Below the pieces are notes generated by a model. It was not told where the DNA came from, did no database searches, and saw only the letters and a list, made by a program, of their open reading frames with translations. From assembly GCA_905197485.1 (NCBI GenBank), contig CAJJYZ010000007.1, positions 1 through 64,000 on the forward strand: a DNA stretch of 64,000 nt, written 5' to 3'. The position numbers and the translations under genes are program-made. The DNA is from an uncultured Lachnospiraceae bacterium. GTDB lineage: Bacteria; Bacillota; Clostridia; Lachnospirales; Lachnospiraceae. This document shows, piece by piece, positions 1 to 9,800 of the stretch (position 1 is the first letter of the stretch; every line of letters starts with the position of its first letter).

Positions 1-160
1 GGATAAACGCTGAAGGCATCTAAGCGTGAAGCCCCCCTCAAGATGAGATATCCCAACGTAAGTTGTAAGACCCCTTGAAGACGACAAGGTAGATAGGACA
101 GAGGTGGAAGTGCAGTAATGTATGGAGCTGACTGTTACTAATCGGTCGAGGGCATAACCA
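1..160 (+). rRNA. rrl: 23S ribosomal RNA, 3' end (partial)
   Basis: The window opens inside a 23S rRNA gene. The conserved 3'-terminal segment is recognisable, including 'gctgaaggcatctaag' near the start and 'actaatcggtcgagg' near position 140. The mature 3' end is placed at about 160 by analogy with other clostridial 23S genes and may be off by a few bases. The rest of the gene lies outside the window. No 5S gene follows before the terminator at 247. Confidence 0.95.
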
Positions 161-329
161 AGACGGTTTAAGGAGAAAGAACAAAGGATGAAAGGTTTCT
201 TGTATGTGGTTTTGAAGGTACACCAAAAATAATTCAGTGAATTTAGTACATCTAGTAATGCTAGGTGTATTTTTTTTGCATTTTCTTCTATTATAGCGCT
301 GTCAGAACAATTACCTTATTTTGAGAGTA
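161..329 (+). other. rRNA operon tail without a 5S gene
   Basis: This stretch joins the 23S gene to the promoter of the next gene. I searched it for the conserved 5S features (a start like 'ctggtggc', the 'cccgttcccat' loop) and found none. It holds only spacer-like AT-rich sequence and the hairpin terminator at 247-277, so the operon seems to end after 23S. Confidence 0.6.
247..277 (+). terminator. Intrinsic terminator of the rRNA operon
   Basis: A 9-bp stem (tacatctag / ctaggtgta, with one G-U pair) encloses the loop taatg and is followed at once by eight T residues. Its position after the 23S gene makes it the likely end of the rRNA transcript. Confidence 0.8.
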
Positions 330-358
330 TTGTTGGAAAAGAAAAACTATGATAGAAT
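330..358 (+). promoter_or_regulatory. Predicted sigma-A promoter for the permease pseudogene and ABC exporter operon
   Basis: TTGTTG at 330-335 and TAGAAT at 353-358 are separated by 17 bp, 38 bp upstream of the permease start. The leader is too short and lacks the conserved core of a purine riboswitch. The ABC exporter follows the permease by only 13 bp, so this promoter probably drives it too. Confidence 0.5.
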
Positions 359-396
359 GATAAGTGATATTGAAATGAAAGGGAAAGGAAGAGAAA

Positions 397-1547
397 ATGA
401 GAGGAAAAACAAAAGAGAATGTCAGCATCAGCAACATTTATCAATTGGATGGGCGGGTGCCGGTAAGTAAGGCGATTCCTTTTGGACTGCAGCATATTTT
501 GGCGATGTTTGTGTCCAATCTGACGCCAATCATCCTGATTGCGGCTTCGGCAGGCATGGAGGAAGGAAAAGTTGCGGTTCTTCTTCAAAACGCCATGTTC
601 ATGGCTGGAATTGCTACAATTGTACAGCTTTATCCGTTGGGGAGAGTGGGAGCAAGGCTTCCGATTTATCGGTAGGAGTTCGTTCCTTCGGCGGAGGATA
701 TACGGAAGATTTCGGTTCTGTGAAGAATCTTACGATTGGCACGATTACTTTATTAGCATGTTTACTATTTAATATTTTTGCAAAATCTTTCTGGAAGCAA
801 TTGTCGGTATTATTCGGTTTGATTGTCGGATATCTCGTTTCCCTTGCAATGGGAATGGTAGATTTATCCGTACTTCTTGAAAATGGAGTGGTTGCGTTCC
901 CAAGATTTTTACCTGTTACGCCGGAGTTTAATATCAATGCGATTGTGTCTGTATTTATTATTTTCCTCGTATCTGCGGCGGAGACGATTGGAGATACGTC
1001 TGCAGTTGTTTCCACAGGACTTGGAAGAGAAGTAACAGAGAAGGAAATCTCCGGTTCACTCGCATGTGACGGACTTTTAAGTTCTATTTCCGGATTATTC
1101 GGATGTCCTCCGGTGACTTCGTTCAGCCAGAATATCGGTTTGGTTGCCATGACAAAGGTCGTGAACCGGTTTACGATTATGATGGGTGCGATTTGTATGA
1201 TTTTAGCAGGATTTTTCCCACCAATTGGCGCATTTTTCAATTCCTTGCCGGAATCGGTTCTTGGAGGATGTACCATTATGATGTTCGGAACTATCATGGT
1301 GAGTGGAGTTCAGATGTTGGCAAAAGCGGAATTTACACAGAGAAACATCATCATTACGGCATTGTCCCTGGCAATCGGAATCGGATTTACTTCTGCAAGT
1401 GAAGCGGATATCTGGAAAGTATTTCCGCAGATGGTACAGGATATCTTCGGTGGAAATTGTGTAGCAGTTGTTTTTGTTGTATCAATTATATTAAGCATTG
1501 CACTTCCAAAAGATATGGAGATTAAGCGTCTGACGGGAGAGCAATAA
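397..1547 (+). pseudogene. Xanthine/uracil permease (NCS2 family), disrupted by internal deletion
   Basis: Two fragments of one nucleobase:cation symporter-2 permease lie in different frames. The first (397-675) carries the N-terminal part, with the family segment AIPFGLQHILAMFVSNLTP, and stops after RLPI-YR. The second is open from about 666 to 1547 and resumes at LSVGVRSFGGG, then runs through ETIGDTSAV and SFSQNIGLVAMTK to a normal C-terminus. Compared with family members about 70 residues (TM2-TM4 region) are missing at the join, so this is a deletion with frameshift rather than a single-base error. A remnant could start at GTG 720 but would lack the N-terminal transmembrane helices. RBS aaggaag precedes the original ATG. 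The gene is probably non-functional as a transporter; the exact substrate (xanthine or uracil) cannot be fixed. Confidence 0.85.
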
Positions 1548-1560
1548 ACAGGGGAAAAAG

Positions 1561-3348
1561 ATGAATGAGAAAAATAGAAAAGGGAAATTGATTCTTCGTT
1601 TTTTCAAAGGTTCAAAGAAATATTTTGTGGCGGCAGTGATAGCTTCACTTGCCACCACCATTTTAAATGCTCTGACGCCACAGATTTTCCGATTCAGCAT
1701 CGATGAAGTGCTGACTGGGGATAAGTATGTGTTTTTGTCAGAGCATTTGTGGATTGTATCGCTTCTTCTTGTGGGAGTTGCAGTCTTATCCGGTCTGTCG
1801 ATGTTTGTCAGCAGGACAAGTACGGCAAAAGCGGGGGAAAATTTTGCAAAAAACATGAGAGACGCTCTATTTATCCATGTGCAGAAACTGCCAATGAAAT
1901 GGCATGACCAGAATCAGACAGGGGATATTATCCAGAGATGTACTTCCGATGTGGAGGTTATCCGTAATTTTGTGGTGACGCAACTGCTGGAAGTATTCCG
2001 AACAGTTTTTCTTGTAGTTGTTTCATTTGCCATCATGGTTTCGATGAACGTAAAGCTTTCTCTCGTAACATTAGCATTTGTTCCGATAGTTGTGGCATAT
2101 TCTACTATTTTTTATCGCCTGATAGCGAAGCGATTCACTGCGGCGGATGAGGTGGAGGGAGAACTTTCAACAGTAGTTCAGGAGAATGCGACTGGTGTTC
2201 GGGTTGTACGGGCATTTGGAAGAGAGAAGTTCGAGATGGACCGTTTCCGGGAGAAGAACGATATCTTCGCGAAACTGTGGATTCGTCTTGGAACGATTTC
2301 CGGTTTGTATTGGGGTGTCGGAGACCTCATCACAGGACTTCAGGTTGTGACAATTATTGTTCTCGGTGCCATCGAAGCGGTCAACGGTTCCATTTCCGTC
2401 GGAGAATTTATTGCATTTGCATCGTATAACACGACGCTTGTATGGCCGATTCGCGGACTCGGAAGAATCCTGTCGGATATGAGTAAGGCGGGAGTTTCTT
2501 TTGAACGTGTCGATTATATCATTCGTGGAAAAGAAGAAGCGTATGAGCAGGAAATGGGGAAAAAAGAACAGGAACCGAGATACGATATTACATTTTCGGA
2601 TGTGACATTTGCATATGAGCATGGAAATGAAGTGCTGAAGCATGTGGATTTTCAAATCAAGCAAGGGGAGACTTTTGGAATATTAGGTGGAACCGGAAGC
2701 GGAAAATCTACGGTCACCCAATTGCTGACGAGACTCTATGAACTTGCAGACGAGCAGGGTAAGATTCTGATTGGCGGAGTGGATATCCGGGAGATTCCGC
2801 TGGAGGTACTTCGTAAAAATGTAGGAATGGTGCTGCAGGAACCATTCTTGTATTCTAGGACTATTCGGGAGAATATCGCGGCGGCCAATCCGGATGCGAG
2901 CCTGGAGGAGATTCGGAATGCGGCAAAAATTGCCTGTGTAGATGATGCGATTATGGGATTTGCAGATGGATACGAGACGTTGGTCGGAGAGCGAGGGGTC
3001 ACATTATCCGGTGGACAGAGGCAACGAGTTGCGATTGCAAGGATGCTCTTGCAAAAAGTGCCGATTATGGTATTTGATGATTCTTTGTCAGCGGTAGACT
3101 CGGAGACGGACGCTCTCATTCGCCATGCTCTGAAAGAACACATGACGGATGCAACGGTGATTTTAATTTCCCATAGAGTGACAACCTTGATGGGAGCCGA
3201 TAAGATTATGGTGCTGAATCAGGGAGAGATAGAAGAGATGGGAACGCATCAGGAGTTGATAAAGCAAGATGGAATTTATCGGAAAATCTATGACATCCAG
3301 ATGAGTCATGACGACAGAAAAACAGTGGAGAAGGAGGAGAGAGCGTAA
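1561..3348 (+). CDS. ABC exporter, degenerate-site half (heterodimer subunit 1)
   Basis: This 595-residue half-transporter has six N-terminal transmembrane helices (about residues 15-310) followed by an ATPase domain. Walker A is GGTGSGKST (about 376-384), the signature LSGGQRQ (about 482) and the Walker B region VFDDSLSAVD, where the catalytic Glu is replaced by Asp. Its stop codon overlaps the start of the next ABC gene (TAATG), so the two are translated together. In heterodimeric type IV exporters such as BmrCD and TM287/288 one ATP site is inactive in this way. Substrate unknown; multidrug or peptide export is the usual role. It lies 13 bp behind the permease pseudogene and likely shares its promoter. 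Confidence 0.88.
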   Translation: MNEKNRKGKLILRFFKGSKKYFVAAVIASLATTILNALTPQIFRFSIDEVLTGDKYVFLSEHLWIVSLLLVGVAVLSGLSMFVSRTSTAKAGENFAKNMRDALFIHVQKLPMKWHDQNQTGDIIQRCTSDVEVIRNFVVTQLLEVFRTVFLVVVSFAIMVSMNVKLSLVTLAFVPIVVAYSTIFYRLIAKRFTAADEVEGELSTVVQENATGVRVVRAFGREKFEMDRFREKNDIFAKLWIRLGTISGLYWGVGDLITGLQVVTIIVLGAIEAVNGSISVGEFIAFASYNTTLVWPIRGLGRILSDMSKAGVSFERVDYIIRGKEEAYEQEMGKKEQEPRYDITFSDVTFAYEHGNEVLKHVDFQIKQGETFGILGGTGSGKSTVTQLLTRLYELADEQGKILIGGVDIREIPLEVLRKNVGMVLQEPFLYSRTIRENIAAANPDASLEEIRNAAKIACVDDAIMGFADGYETLVGERGVTLSGGQRQRVAIARMLLQKVPIMVFDDSLSAVDSETDALIRHALKEHMTDATVILISHRVTTLMGADKIMVLNQGEIEEMGTHQELIKQDGIYRKIYDIQMSHDDRKTVEKEERA

Positions 3349-5192
3349 TGGCGGCTTATGAAGAACAAGAATATAACAAACCGTTTAGTTTTCGAATCTG
3401 GGCGAAAATGTTCCCGTTTTTTCGACCGTATAAGAAATATTTTGTGATTACAATCGGACTCAATATTCTGTTAGCCGGAATCGATGTGCTTGTTCCGCTC
3501 TTTCAGAGCTATGCCATCGACCATTTTATCATACCGGATACATTGAATGGGATGCAGTCTTTTGCTTTCGTTTACATAGGAGTCATTGTGTTGCAGACGA
3601 TTTCGGTCTATGTGTCTGTAAGGGCAGCGACGATTATTGAGATGAATGTGGGAAAAGATTTGAAATGGGCGCAGTTTGAACATTTGCAGACACTTTCCTT
3701 TTCCTATTATAACACAACTCCGGTCGGATATATTCATGCCAGGGTGATGAGCGATACATTGCGAATTGCCGGAATGATTGCGTGGGGACTGGTGGACATG
3801 CTCTGGGCATTCATCTATGTTATCAGCGTCTTTGTTATTATGTTGATGCTGAATGTACAGCTGGCGTTGATTATCATGCTTATCGTGCCATGTATTGCCT
3901 TGATTACGGTGTATTTTCAGAATAAGATTCTACATTGGAACCGGAAAGTCCGCAAAATCAATTCGCAGATTACGAGCGCTTATAATGAAGGGATTACCGG
4001 AGTCAGAACTTCGAAGAGTATGGTGATAGAAAAAGATAATGAGAAGCATTTTTTCAAAACAACGGCAGACATGCACCATGCGGCAAGCCGTTCGGCGAAA
4101 CTGAATGCTATCTACATTCCGATTATTCTGTTTTTCAGTTCGGTGGCGTCTGCCATTGTATTAGCAAGAGGCGGCTATATGGTGCAAAATGACTTGATGA
4201 AGCTTGGAACACTATCGGTATTTATTTCTTATGCGGTTGTTATCTTTGAGCCGATTCAGCAGTTGGCAAGGCTGCTGGCGGACTTGATTTCCTGTCAGGC
4301 GAATATTGAGCGTGTGACGGACCTCTTAGAGCAGAAGCCGAATGTGACGGACCGGGAAGATGTGATTGCAAAATACGGGGATGCGTTTTATCCGAAGAAG
4401 GAAAATTGGGAGAAAATCAAGGGCGACATTGTCTTTGAAGATGTATCGTTCCGCTACCCGGATGGGAAGGAATATGTGTTAGAGCACTTCAACCTGCACG
4501 TTCCGGCGGGAACGAATGTGGCGATTGTCGGGGAAACCGGAGCCGGCAAATCTACGCTTGTGAATCTTGTCGGAAGATTTTTCGAGCCGACGAAAGGAAG
4601 GATTCTGATTGACGGCGTAGATTATCGGGAGCGCTCCCAGTTATGGCTTCACAGCCAGATAGGGTATGTGCTTCAGAATCCGCATTTATTCTCCGGAACA
4701 GTGAGAGAGAATATCCGCTATGGAAGATTGGATGCGACGGATGAGGAGATTGAGGAAGCGGCAAAAAGTGTGTCGGCAGATGTTGTGGTTCACAAATTAG
4801 AACATGGATATGACAGTGACGTAGGAGAAAGCGGCGGAAGATTATCTACAGGAGAGAAACAGTTAATCTCATTTGCGAGAGCCATTCTTGCGAATCCATC
4901 TATCTTTGTGTTGGATGAGGCAACCTCTTCCATCGATACACAGACCGAACAGTTGATTCAGAAGGCAACGGACCATTTGCTGAAAGGACATACATCCTTT
5001 GTCATCGCCCACAGATTGTCCACAATACGGAAAGCGGATGTCATCTTAGTTGTAAAAGACGGACAGATTATTGAGCGGGGAAGCCATCAGGAACTCTTAA
5101 AACAAAGGGGATATTATTATGAATTGTATTCCAAACAGTTTGAAGAAGAATCGGCAATGCACATATTCTCTGAGGAAAAAGAAGGAGAGTAA
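3348..5192 (+). CDS. ABC exporter, catalytic half (heterodimer subunit 2)
   Basis: This 614-residue half-transporter has six transmembrane helices in the first 330 residues and a C-terminal ATPase. Walker A is GETGAGKST (about 395), Walker B FVLDEATSSID with the catalytic Glu present, and the signature is the non-standard LSTGEKQ (about 499). The altered signature and the Asp-containing Walker B of its partner would meet at the same ATP site, giving one degenerate and one competent site, as in known heterodimeric exporters. Its start overlaps the partner's stop by one base. The acyltransferase-like gene follows by 2 bp. Confidence 0.88.
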   Translation: MAAYEEQEYNKPFSFRIWAKMFPFFRPYKKYFVITIGLNILLAGIDVLVPLFQSYAIDHFIIPDTLNGMQSFAFVYIGVIVLQTISVYVSVRAATIIEMNVGKDLKWAQFEHLQTLSFSYYNTTPVGYIHARVMSDTLRIAGMIAWGLVDMLWAFIYVISVFVIMLMLNVQLALIIMLIVPCIALITVYFQNKILHWNRKVRKINSQITSAYNEGITGVRTSKSMVIEKDNEKHFFKTTADMHHAASRSAKLNAIYIPIILFFSSVASAIVLARGGYMVQNDLMKLGTLSVFISYAVVIFEPIQQLARLLADLISCQANIERVTDLLEQKPNVTDREDVIAKYGDAFYPKKENWEKIKGDIVFEDVSFRYPDGKEYVLEHFNLHVPAGTNVAIVGETGAGKSTLVNLVGRFFEPTKGRILIDGVDYRERSQLWLHSQIGYVLQNPHLFSGTVRENIRYGRLDATDEEIEEAAKSVSADVVVHKLEHGYDSDVGESGGRLSTGEKQLISFARAILANPSIFVLDEATSSIDTQTEQLIQKATDHLLKGHTSFVIAHRLSTIRKADVILVVKDGQIIERGSHQELLKQRGYYYELYSKQFEEESAMHIFSEEKEGE

Positions 5193-5194
5193 CA

Positions 5195-5986
5195 GTGGAA
5201 TTATCAAGATTTTTAAAAGGAATCCGGCTGATGCCGGAAGCAGCCTGGCAACTGGAAAACATAAAAATTACGGAAGAACAGTATGAAGAGGAAAGGGATT
5301 GTTTCTACAAAGAAAGGAAGGAATTCTACCGGAGAATTTGCCGGAAAAAAGACGCACACCTATTATTTTTATACTATTTCTGCCGGTTTGCATGTGAAAC
5401 ATACGATTCTTATGTAGAACAGGACATAGCGGAATCGGTGTATTGGGATACTTTCTATGACTTTACTTTGTGGAGCGAAAACTGTTACCGAGATTATGGA
5501 GAGTACGGAATTGCAGAATATGACTGGTTGTACCGTCATATCGAGATGCGCTTATTCCGATTCGGAAGACTGCAATTTGAAAAAACATCTGTAGAACCAG
5601 GATGGGGAATTGCAGAGGGCGAAGAAGTAATTAGTATTCATATCCCGCAAGGGGAAAAATTGGAGATACAGGCATGCAGGGAGTCCATTCAGAGAGGGCG
5701 GCGCTTTTGGGGAACAGAATATAGGTATCTGTGCGATTCCTGGTTGTTGGAGCCGGAATTACGGAAGCTTTTGAAGGAAGGTTCGAATATTCTGGAATTT
5801 CAGAAGTGGTTTGAGATTGTGTCGGTTGATAAGAAATGCCGGCAGGCGGAAGAACGGATATTCATAAAAGTGCAGGAGAATCCGGCGGACTATCCGGAAG
5901 AGACAAGCCTTCAAAAGGCGGCAAAAAGATATTTGATGGATGGCGGAAAACTTGGCTGTGGAGTTGGGATATTGAAAGAAAAATAG
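5195..5986 (+). CDS. Probable acyltransferase (NAT_N / GNAT_C-like domains)
   Basis: A 263-residue soluble protein starting at GTG 5195, with RBS aaggagag eight bases upstream and only 2 bp after the ABC gene. I recognise the pattern of a clostridial 'acyltransferase domain-containing' family: a helical N-terminal half, then a segment with ISIHIPQGEKL (about 150), CDSWLLEPEL (about 182), SNILEFQKWF (about 198), and a C-terminal DYPEETSLQKAAKRYL. Family recognition is from memory; the acyl donor and acceptor are unknown. Being last in an exporter operon it could modify the exported compound or act on a resistance substrate, but nothing in the sequence decides this. Confidence 0.55.
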   Translation: MELSRFLKGIRLMPEAAWQLENIKITEEQYEEERDCFYKERKEFYRRICRKKDAHLLFLYYFCRFACETYDSYVEQDIAESVYWDTFYDFTLWSENCYRDYGEYGIAEYDWLYRHIEMRLFRFGRLQFEKTSVEPGWGIAEGEEVISIHIPQGEKLEIQACRESIQRGRRFWGTEYRYLCDSWLLEPELRKLLKEGSNILEFQKWFEIVSVDKKCRQAEERIFIKVQENPADYPEETSLQKAAKRYLMDGGKLGCGVGILKEK

Positions 5987-5992
5987 AGAAAG

Positions 5993-6043
5993 AAAAGCTT
6001 TTGAGAGACACAGCCAGTATGCTGTGAACTCTCAAAAGCTTTT
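5993..6043. terminator. Bidirectional terminator between convergent genes
   Basis: A 15-bp perfect stem (aaaagcttttgagag / ctctcaaaagctttt) is extended by an inner cacagc/gctgtg stem. A-rich and T-rich flanks let it work on both strands. It separates the exporter operon from the convergent tetR-type gene and touches that gene's stop codon. Confidence 0.88.
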
Positions 6044-6627
6044 TACTTGCGTAATGTTTCTAAGAAAGGATTCAAAAGTCTCTGTCCATAATCAATCAAA
6101 GAAAAACGTTGTTGCTGGAGACACCAGGAATACGTCAGTCCAATCTGCATGTTGGCGATAATATCAGTTAGCTCCGCATAGGAGTGAGTCATATCAACCT
6201 CTCCTTTTTCCTGCCCTTCTTTAATCAGAGTCCGAAGAATCTTATAATAACGGCGGTCCTGGTCGAGAATATGTCTAGGTGCGGAAGTCATAACTTGTAG
6301 ACCATAAATAGACGGATACAAATCCGCATAAGAAGAATCTTCCAGGTTTTCCATTACGAATTTATTAAACTGTATTAATTTGTCGATTGCGTGTAATTCA
6401 TGATTACAATTATGATACCATACGTCATAGCTTGTATCGTATGCGTATGCAATGGCAAAGAGTAAGTCTTCTTTTCCATGAAAATGATGATAAAAAGCGC
6501 TTCTGGAAGTGGCAGAAGCAGCGATAATCTGAGAGATAGTTGTATCCTCATATCCTTGTGAAAGAAAAAGTTTCCATGCAGCAGTCATAATTTTATCTTT
6601 TGTTCGTTTCTTCTGTGGCATTTCCAA
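6043..6627 (-). CDS. TetR/AcrR-family transcriptional regulator
   Basis: An N-terminal helix-turn-helix domain of the TetR type is clear: TTISQIIAASATSRSAFYHHFHGKE-like spacing with the recognition helix SRSAFYHHF. A variable C-terminal ligand domain follows. I place the start at TTG 6627 because GGAGG (6636-6640) lies 8 nt upstream; ATG 6621 is a close alternative. A longer reading from TTG 6649 region would place the RBS inside the gene. The gene is divergent from the M14 peptidase/5-oxoproline transporter operon and has its own promoter, so it probably represses that operon and itself. Ligand unknown. Confidence 0.85.
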   Translation of the reverse strand: MEMPQKKRTKDKIMTAAWKLFLSQGYEDTTISQIIAASATSRSAFYHHFHGKEDLLFAIAYAYDTSYDVWYHNCNHELHAIDKLIQFNKFVMENLEDSSYADLYPSIYGLQVMTSAPRHILDQDRRYYKILRTLIKEGQEKGEVDMTHSYAELTDIIANMQIGLTYSWCLQQQRFSLIDYGQRLLNPFLETLRK

Positions 6628-6662
6628 TTTTAAATCCTCCGTTGCCAATGATTTCTTGTAAT

Positions 6663-6691
6663 AGTTTAACGGGAATTTCTGCTTTTGTCAA
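6663..6691 (-). promoter_or_regulatory. Predicted promoter of the tetR-type gene
   Basis: On the minus strand TTGACA (6691-6686), a 17-bp spacer and TAAACT (6668-6663). It lies about 36 bp upstream of the chosen TTG start and back to back with the operon promoter at 6715-6743. Confidence 0.6.
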
Positions 6692-6714
6692 ATAAAGGAT
6701 TAAAGTAAAAAGAA

Positions 6715-6743
6715 TTGACGGAAAAAGAGTGTTATGATAAAAT
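6715..6743 (+). promoter_or_regulatory. Predicted promoter of the M14 peptidase / 5-oxoproline transporter operon
   Basis: TTGACG at 6715-6720, 17-bp spacer, TAAAAT at 6738-6743. It is only 24 bp from the -35 box of the divergent regulator promoter, so one bound TetR-type dimer could control both. Confidence 0.65.
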
Positions 6744-6809
6744 AACAAAAAAACAGGAACGCAGTACGGAATGCAGTGTTGCTATTCGTATAGAAAGCAG
6801 GAAAAGTAT

Positions 6810-9800
6810 ATGGAAAAATTTAGAGTGAGACAGAATCAGAGCAGAGAAGAGATGTTTTGTTCAGTAGAGGCTTCTCTTCTTCTTGGATTTCAGACAGTAA
6901 ATGCAGAATTTCCTATGATTACGATGACAGAGGGGACGGAACTTCCGAATGTATGGGAAGAGGTCAGATGTCTTTGGAATTTAGCGGAGACGATGGAACC
7001 GCAAGGATACCAGGCATCATCGGAGCATACAGGCGACGTGTTTGACCTGGATTTTCGTGAAGAACATGGTCTGGAGGATTTGTTTTTCAAAGGGACGATT
7101 TTGAAGGATGAGAATCATGATTTACTACCGGATAAGATTGATTTAAAATTCGTGTTTCCGGAACAGATAGAATCGGAGATGCTTGTGGCGGCGTGTAATC
7201 TTGCATTTCGCTTTGGAATGGAGACGACATCCTATTGTGGGAAAATTGTGGCAGAGGAAGGCTATTCCGGCAATGTACTGATATTCGAAGATGGAGAAAA
7301 ACCGGAGCTTTGGATGGAAGAGGGCACAGAGGCTATCCGCATCCATTTGAAGGGAAGAGGAGCAGAACTTATTTCGTTCGCAGCAAAGCTTTGCAATACA
7401 TTTCCACAGTTGAATGTCATGAGAACGTGGCGGGATGCTTTGATGGAGATGACGGACGATTTCGTTCTCCGAGGAGCAGACGGGCAGTTGGCAGCTTTGC
7501 AGTTAGCTTCCGAGAAGACAGGAAAAGGATGCACATTGTATGGAGCGCCGGATATTACAGAAGAACAGAAGTCATGTTTTAAGGACAGCACATTTTATAA
7601 TTATAAGTCCGGAAGAAAGATGTATGATAAGACATATGACCTTCCATGGGAAGTAGATACATTTCGTGAATTATTGGAGCAGGAAGTTTATCCGAAGGTG
7701 AGAGTGGGAAGCAGCCTGAAAATCGAAGGGGCGTTAAGTGAAAGCCCACAGATGCGCGAGGAGATTGTAGGGCAGATTGAAGAAGAAGTAAAGAAGCTTG
7801 GATGTGAAGATGCGGAGATAGAGCTTGTCTGTGCATATAAGCAAGGATTTTCCTGGATAACAGAACGGATGATTCCGCAGGTGAATGAATATCTGAAGGA
7901 AGGAAAAGCGGTAGAGCGGTTGGAAATCTTCTTTAAACCGTTTTTGCCGGAAGGACAGAATGAGTGGGTAGATGAAAACGGAGCGACACCATCTTATCAC
8001 AATCTGAGTGCAGAGAATCCGGACAAGTGGTATGATTTGCCGATTCGCTATCTGCAGGAATTATATCCGGTACAGGATAGCCTGATGAGTGAACTGCATC
8101 TTACGGAGGAACAGATTACATTTCTTCCTTATGAGGGCAGTGAAGATATTACGTATCTGTTCCGGGCATACGGGGAAGAGGACGAGAAACTTCTGGAGGC
8201 ACAGCATAAAGTTTACTGTTCCGAAAGACCATATCTGGATGAATATCCGGGAATGGGAAAAGTACATCCGTCTACCGGGTACATTCATGCAACCTTGGAT
8301 GGACAAGAGATTCTGTTCCGGACAATCTGTACGGATTTGGAGGAAATCTGGGACATCTATCAGAAGGAAGTGTTAGCAGACTGTAGAGATTATATCGAGA
8401 AGAAGCATGGCGGAAAAGTAAAGGCAGAGAATCAGCCGCTTTTCTATAAACTGCTTTTAGACGTATCGGTGAGTGAGCCGGATTATCGTGTGGGAAGCAG
8501 AGAAGACATCATATCGTCTCTGGATGCGCTGCATGAGGACATGTATTTTACAGGAAGCGATTATTTCAAAAACTACGGTGTGCATCACAGTGACGGAATG
8601 TTAGATGCGCCGGGACTTATTTTGCCGGAGATACACAATCGGGAAGGCGAGAAACCGAAGTTTCATGTCACTCTTTTTGAACCGCTCCAGAGTAAAGCGA
8701 GTGTGCAGTGTGATGGAAGCGTAGTATTTGAACAGAGAAAACGAGAAGAAGTTCGCGTGAAGCTTACACGAATCGGATGGAATGAAGGACAGCTTCAGAT
8801 GTGCGTTCAGACGGATGGTGTTTCCGGAGAATTTTTACAAGTATACGGAAAACTTCTTGACGAAAAGGCGCTTGGCATATCGGAAAAGCTTGGGGATTGT
8901 GAAGTTTGTCTTCTCGATGGAAAAGGAAATGAAGTTTCAGCCAAAGTATGTGGGCGGAAGAGCCAGAAGAATCGTAGAATCGAAGAAATCGATTTGCATG
9001 AGCATGAATTGATTGGATATGAGACGTACATCGAAATCATGGAACAGCTCAAAGACGTACCGGAGATTGAGGTATTTGAGACGGCGACTTCTTATGCGGG
9101 AAGGAAGATTTACGGAATCTGGTTGAAGCCTCATACAGAAGGATATCTTTCTATGACAAAGAGACTCTCCATGATACCGAGTGAAATCATCAATGCAAGA
9201 CACCATGCGAATGAAGTATCCAGCACAAACGCGGCGTTTATTCTGTTGAAGAAATTGTTGACGGAAGACGCATACAAAACGCTTCTGGAGAAATTGAACC
9301 TGATTCTTGTGCCGATGGAGAATGTGGACGGAGCTGCTATTCATTATGAACTACAGAAAGAACATCCATATTGGAAATTCCATGTGGCAAGATTTAATTC
9401 CCTTGGGAAGGAGTTTTTCCACGAACACTTTAAGCAGGATACAATTCACACAGAGGCAATGGGAATGTCCAGACTCTATGAGCGGTTCGCACCGGATATG
9501 ATGGTGGATAACCATGGCGTTCCGAGCCATGAGTGGGAGCAGCAGTTCTCAGGATACACTTCACCATCGTACAAAGGATTCTGGCTGCCAAGGTCTCTGC
9601 TATACGGATATTTCTGGTATATAACGAATCCGGAATATAAAGGAAACTATCCGGTCAATAAGGTGATGGAAGATGTGATTGCAGACCGGATTGCGGAAGA
9701 TGCAGAGATGACCGCATGGAATAAGGAGTGGAGTGCACAGTTTGAAAAATATGCACACACATGGCTTCCGAAGTTATTCCCGGCGGATTACTATAAAGAC

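Noticed and set aside
161..246. 5S rRNA or tRNA gene after 23S
   Set aside because: No conserved 5S segments and no cloverleaf arms can be found.
330..396. Purine riboswitch upstream of the permease
   Set aside because: The leader is only about 40 nt and lacks the conserved three-way-junction sequences.
614..1297. 227-codon open frame on the minus strand opposite the permease
   Set aside because: It is the mirror of a real coding region, has no RBS and gives a low-complexity protein.
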